NCBI GenBank assembly: GCA_038232935.1
Contig: JBBSMX010000168.1
Span: forward strand, 1 to 8,051
Direction of reading: 5' to 3'
Origin: JBBSMX01 sp038232935
GTDB lineage: Bacteria > Bacteroidota > Rhodothermia > Rhodothermales > JANQRZ01
Length of the DNA: 8,051 bases
The first letter of the stretch is position 1; each line of letters begins with the position of its first letter. Below are positions 5,045 to 8,051 of the stretch, in pieces. The notes under the pieces are model-generated. The model worked only from the letters and a program-made list of their open reading frames with translations, did no database searches and was not told the DNA's origin. Both the position numbers and the translations under genes were made by a program.

Positions 5045-7048
5045 CTACAGCCATGTCACGTCCGGCACGCGGCCCATCTGCCCGCCGTCCACCCCCCCGA
5101 TCCGCGCCTGCAAGTCGCCGACGGCGATGATCCAGCCGTCTTTTCCGGGCTGCACATCCACGGGCGGCACGTCGTCCCCACTCGCTTTTCGTGCAACGAG
5201 CACGGTCACGATTTCGTGCGAGCGCGCTGCGTCGGCGGCGACTTCGAGGTACGGATAGACGCCGAGCTCGGCGTCGAGGTCGAGTTGATCGGTGGTGAGG
5301 GCGAGGGGGGAGCGGGCGAACGTCCAGCCGTGCAGCGTCGCCTTTGGACGGCGGATTGTGAAGGTGTCTTCGGCTGAGTCGATGGAAGCGGCCCCGTCGC
5401 TGTTGTCGGGGAAGAAGCGGATGGCGGCGGTCGAGGGGGCCGAGGCTTTCTCGACCTGATCGAGGAGGACGACCACGTCCGGCTTGGCGAAGAGGACGGT
5501 GCGGCGGACGCGCGCGATGTCGTCGTTGACGAGCGCGTAGGCCTGCGTCGCGTCGCTCGTCCACCACACGCGGTCGCCGTCGTCCTCGAAGCGGATCACG
5601 TCGGCTTCAGACTGGCTCTCGTTCGTGCCCTCCTCGCCGTGGTGATACTGGTGGCCCTGGCCGTCGATGAGGACGGAGTTGTGCGCCTCGGTGAGCCGGA
5701 GGAGCCACTTCGGATCGCGCCAGTCGTAGGCTGCACCGTAGTGGTCGGTGAGCAGGCGCTCGCCGTGGATCTTGTAAAAGAAGCTGTTGCGGTCGGCGTG
5801 CTCGTGGTTCGACGGCAGCCCGCTGCGGAAGGCGAGCACGGCGTCGTCGGGCTCCCATCCGCTGCGGCAGATGATCCAGTCGAGATCGAGCCGGGCGTTC
5901 TTGAGCGTGGCGGGCGGCGAGGCCGACTCGATGGAGGGGTCGTACCAGAGGAAGTCGAGGAAGAGGCCGGGGCGGGAGACGTTCTCTGCGGCGTATTGCG
6001 CGAGGCCGCTGCCGGTCTTCCGAGCGATCCACGCCGGGACGCAGGGGTAGGTGCTGTAATTCGCGTCGCTGAAGTTGACGATGTCGGGCAGCCCGTCCGC
6101 TTTCCGGCCCGCCTGCATCGCGAGGATGAACCGGGCGGTGCCCTTGAAGTTGGCTTTGCTCGTCCAGTCGATCGTGCCTTCGACCCGCTCGTGTGCTTCG
6201 AGGAACGAGAAGAGGGTGTGGAACGAATAGTCCACGTAGCTGAGGCCCTCGAAGTAGCTCCCGTCGGCGGAGACGTAGCCCAGGAAGCGCTTCGCACTCG
6301 AAACGGCGGTGTCGAGCCAGAGTCCGGCGCGGTCGTCGCGGCCTCGGAGAGCGAGGGCACCGAGGCCGAGTCCCATCGTGGGGATCGCGCGGAGGTTGTT
6401 GGCGCCCAGGATCTCCGGCCACCGGCCCAGGTCGAGGTCGTACAGGTAATCGTGGGCGTCGTCGAAGCGCCAGCCCACGACGGTCTCGGGGTAGTCCATC
6501 CCGACGATGGTCCGGTAGCAGGGGAGGCAGCCCTTCTCCGCCACAGCATCGAGCAGCCGGGCTTCGAGTTCGGACCCAAGCTCGTCGCCGAGCACCTCGC
6601 GGGCGAAGAGGAGGTTGGCGTTCGCGAGCGACGCCCGCTGAATGCCGATCACGGCGTCGCCGTCGTAGAAATAGTCCCACTTCGGAAAGTCCACGGACGC
6701 CTCGATGGCGGAGCGCATCGCGTCCCGCCGCTCGTCGCTCGGCTCAACGAGGTAGACCACGCCCACGCGCGAGAGCACCCGCAACGCCTCGCCGAAATCG
6801 GCCACGATGTTGCCCGAGGCGACCGCTTTGTCGACGGCGGCGCGGAGCACGTCGATGCCTTCGGCCCGCCACGCCTCGTAGATCGGTTTCAGAAGGGGCG
6901 TCTGCGCGTTCGCGCGGATCTGTGCCACGGCGTCCGGCGAGAAAAACAGCCGGTCCGACGGGCCGCGCGCGAGCGCGAAGGGGAACGGGGCGAGGGTGGA
7001 CAGCAAGAGGGCGCTGCCACCGGTTTTGAGTAGGTCGCGTCGATGCAT
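5045..7048 (-). CDS. Heparinase II/III-family polysaccharide lyase, Tat-exported
   Basis: A 667-residue protein with a twin-arginine type signal: MHRRDLLK, a hydrophobic stretch (GGSALLLSTLAPFPF) and a likely A-x-A cleavage near residue 27, so it probably acts in the periplasm or outside. Residues ~30-380 look like the alpha/alpha toroid. They include GANNLRAIP (215-223) and DGSYFEGLSYVDYSFH (262-277), which supply the asparagine, tyrosine and histidine candidates of the family. Residues ~385-660 form the beta-sandwich heparinase II/III domain with SNHEHADRNSFF (413-424), where H415/H417 are the conserved histidines, followed by LLTDHYGAAYDW. Family members cleave uronate-containing glycans (heparinoids, alginate, ulvan) by beta-elimination; the substrate here is unknown. 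A CLPC pair (174-177) is unusual. The start lies 12 bases after the symporter stop, so they form an operon, again without Shine-Dalgarno. Confidence 0.92.
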   Translation of the reverse strand: MHRRDLLKTGGSALLLSTLAPFPFALARGPSDRLFFSPDAVAQIRANAQTPLLKPIYEAWRAEGIDVLRAAVDKAVASGNIVADFGEALRVLSRVGVVYLVEPSDERRDAMRSAIEASVDFPKWDYFYDGDAVIGIQRASLANANLLFAREVLGDELGSELEARLLDAVAEKGCLPCYRTIVGMDYPETVVGWRFDDAHDYLYDLDLGRWPEILGANNLRAIPTMGLGLGALALRGRDDRAGLWLDTAVSSAKRFLGYVSADGSYFEGLSYVDYSFHTLFSFLEAHERVEGTIDWTSKANFKGTARFILAMQAGRKADGLPDIVNFSDANYSTYPCVPAWIARKTGSGLAQYAAENVSRPGLFLDFLWYDPSIESASPPATLKNARLDLDWIICRSGWEPDDAVLAFRSGLPSNHEHADRNSFFYKIHGERLLTDHYGAAYDWRDPKWLLRLTEAHNSVLIDGQGHQYHHGEEGTNESQSEADVIRFEDDGDRVWWTSDATQAYALVNDDIARVRRTVLFAKPDVVVLLDQVEKASAPSTAAIRFFPDNSDGAASIDSAEDTFTIRRPKATLHGWTFARSPLALTTDQLDLDAELGVYPYLEVAADAARSHEIVTVLVARKASGDDVPPVDVQPGKDGWIIAVGDLQARIGGVDGGQMGRVPDVTWL

Positions 7049-7060
7049 AATCGGGAGGGG

Positions 7061-8051
7061 TTACAGGTCGACTTCGACGGCGCGGACTTCATGCCGCCGC
7101 TCGTACTGTCTCGTGGCGAACTCGATGAACACGCCGAGGGCGAGCGCGAGGACGCCGGCGATGAGGTTGAGGATGCCGCGGTCCTGAATCGTGAAGGCGG
7201 TGAAGACGATCAGGAGGACGCCGACGCCCATCCCCAGCCGCCCGGCGAGGCGATAGGCACGGAGGCCGCGCAGGTCGAGCTTGGTGCCGGGCGCGGCGTA
7301 CGCGGGCGTGCGGAGGTCGTGCTCGAACGCTTCGATCCGGTCGCGGTACGCGCCTTCGCGTTTGTTGAAAAGCGCCGAGCCGAAAAACGCCACCGTGCTC
7401 ACGACGAGGCCGACGATTGTGTTCACCTCGAAGCGGCCCATCTCCAGCCCGAACACGGTCAGGCGGATGTCCGTGAAGATGTCCGCGAGCGAGTCCACGG
7501 GCTGCCCCTGCGCGAGGTTGGCCCAGAACCCGACCGCGACCACGCCGAGCACGCCGGCAGCGAAGGCAAAGATGGCCGACCACCACGGCGTCTTCGTGTA
7601 GACGAGCCCGAACAGAACGGGGATGAACATCGGCGCTTTGTAGAGCGAGTCCGCGCGGAGGTACACGTCGAACGCGCCGCCGAAGCGGTCCATGTTCATC
7701 GCGACCCAGATCGCGATCAAGCCCATCACCGCCACGCTCGCCTTGCCGAACAGGAGCTGCCGCTTCTCCGACGGCTCCGCACCGCCGAGCCGCTCCGCGA
7801 CCGGCACGTAGACATCCTTCGTCAGCACGGCCGCGAGCCAGTTAAAGGTGGTGTCGGCCGAGCTCATCGTTGCCGCGAAGATGGCCGCGACCATGAAGCC
7901 GAGCATCCCGTGGGGCAGCACCGTCAGCGCGAGCGTGACGAACGCGGCTTCGGACGGCTTCGCCAGTTCCGGCCACATGCTCGCGATGTCGGGGAAGAGG
8001 ATCGGGGTGACGAGCACGGGCGTGATCCACAGGAGCGGCATGAGGATGCCG
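7061..8051 (-). CDS. Sodium:solute symporter (SSS family), C-terminal part
   Basis: The frame is open to the window edge (codons for G-I-L precede the first visible Met at 8041), so the true start and roughly the first half of the protein lie outside. The visible 329 residues contain about eight hydrophobic segments. The diagnostic SSS stretch GFMVAAIFAATMSSADTTFN (48-67 from that Met) carries the paired serines (60-61) that in vSGLT/PutP-type transporters bind Na+, followed by AAVLTKDVYVP. A soluble loop (FNKREGAYRDRIEAFEHDLR) lies before the last two helices, and the protein ends in a short charged tail, RQYERRHEVRAVEVDL. It is an inner-membrane Na+-coupled importer. Being first in a transcript with the lyase, it most likely imports the lyase's sugar product, though family members also carry amino acids, sialic acid and other solutes. 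The TAA stop is at 7061-7063. Confidence 0.94.
   Translation of the reverse strand, partial: GILMPLLWITPVLVTPILFPDIASMWPELAKPSEAAFVTLALTVLPHGMLGFMVAAIFAATMSSADTTFNWLAAVLTKDVYVPVAERLGGAEPSEKRQLLFGKASVAVMGLIAIWVAMNMDRFGGAFDVYLRADSLYKAPMFIPVLFGLVYTKTPWWSAIFAFAAGVLGVVAVGFWANLAQGQPVDSLADIFTDIRLTVFGLEMGRFEVNTIVGLVVSTVAFFGSALFNKREGAYRDRIEAFEHDLRTPAYAAPGTKLDLRGLRAYRLAGRLGMGVGVLLIVFTAFTIQDRGILNLIAGVLALALGVFIEFATRQYERRHEVRAVEVDL

Noticed and set aside
4146..5567. Minus-strand frame of 473 codons covering the isomerase gene and the lyase 3' end
   Set aside because: It is antisense to the isomerase and overlaps the lyase out of frame. It has an arginine-rich shadow composition and no motif.
5639..7033. 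Plus-strand frame of 464 codons over the lyase gene
   Set aside because: It is the antisense shadow of a lyase with clear family motifs, with Val/Glu/Gly-rich composition only.
8039..8041. ATG at the window edge as the symporter start
   Set aside because: The frame continues open to the edge with a matching hydrophobic context, and the protein would lack about half of the SSS family's transmembrane helices, so this Met is internal.

Overview
High-GC bacterial DNA that reads as part of a carbohydrate (probably acidic polysaccharide or sugar-acid) utilisation locus. None of the readable start codons has a Shine-Dalgarno sequence, the genes are tightly packed, and a heparinase II/III-type lyase sits beside a sodium:solute symporter. 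This fits a high-GC member of the Bacteroidota/Rhodothermota better than a proteobacterium, but the assignment is an inference and no gene here fixes the taxonomy.

Layout. (1) Bases 1-154 hold the C-terminal end of an IS5-type transposase on the + strand, the right end of an insertion sequence. (2) Bases 151-3960 hold a four-gene minus-strand operon. In transcription order it encodes an atypical extended SDR (NAD-epimerase-like), a DapA/N-acetylneuraminate-lyase superfamily protein, a creatininase-family metal amidohydrolase and an aldo/keto reductase. All three junctions are start/stop overlaps of 1 to 4 bases, so translation is probably coupled. (3) Bases 3961-4184 are a divergent intergenic region. 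It carries a head-to-head pair of 24-base REP-like palindromic units and a small 13-base palindrome in the operon leader. (4) Bases 4185-5024 encode a plus-strand xylose-isomerase-like TIM-barrel sugar (phosphate) isomerase/epimerase. (5) Bases 5045-8051, minus strand, encode a sodium:solute symporter (N-terminus outside the window) followed 12 bases later by a Tat-exported heparinase II/III-family polysaccharide lyase. The lyase converges on the isomerase gene across a 20-base gap.

How they may work together (inference): the lyase acts outside the cytoplasm on a uronate-containing glycan, the symporter imports the small product with Na+, and the cytoplasmic isomerase, aldo/keto reductase, SDR, creatininase-like hydrolase and Schiff-base aldolase isomerise, oxidise, hydrolyse and cleave it. 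No substrate can be named from sequence alone. The most unusual points are the overlapping cassette of divergent-clade enzymes, the SDR without its catalytic lysine, the DapA-like enzyme with a changed substrate motif, and the insertion sequence whose end coincides with the stop codons of two convergent genes. I saw no RNA gene, CRISPR array or defence system, and no stretch over 300 bases lacks a gene.
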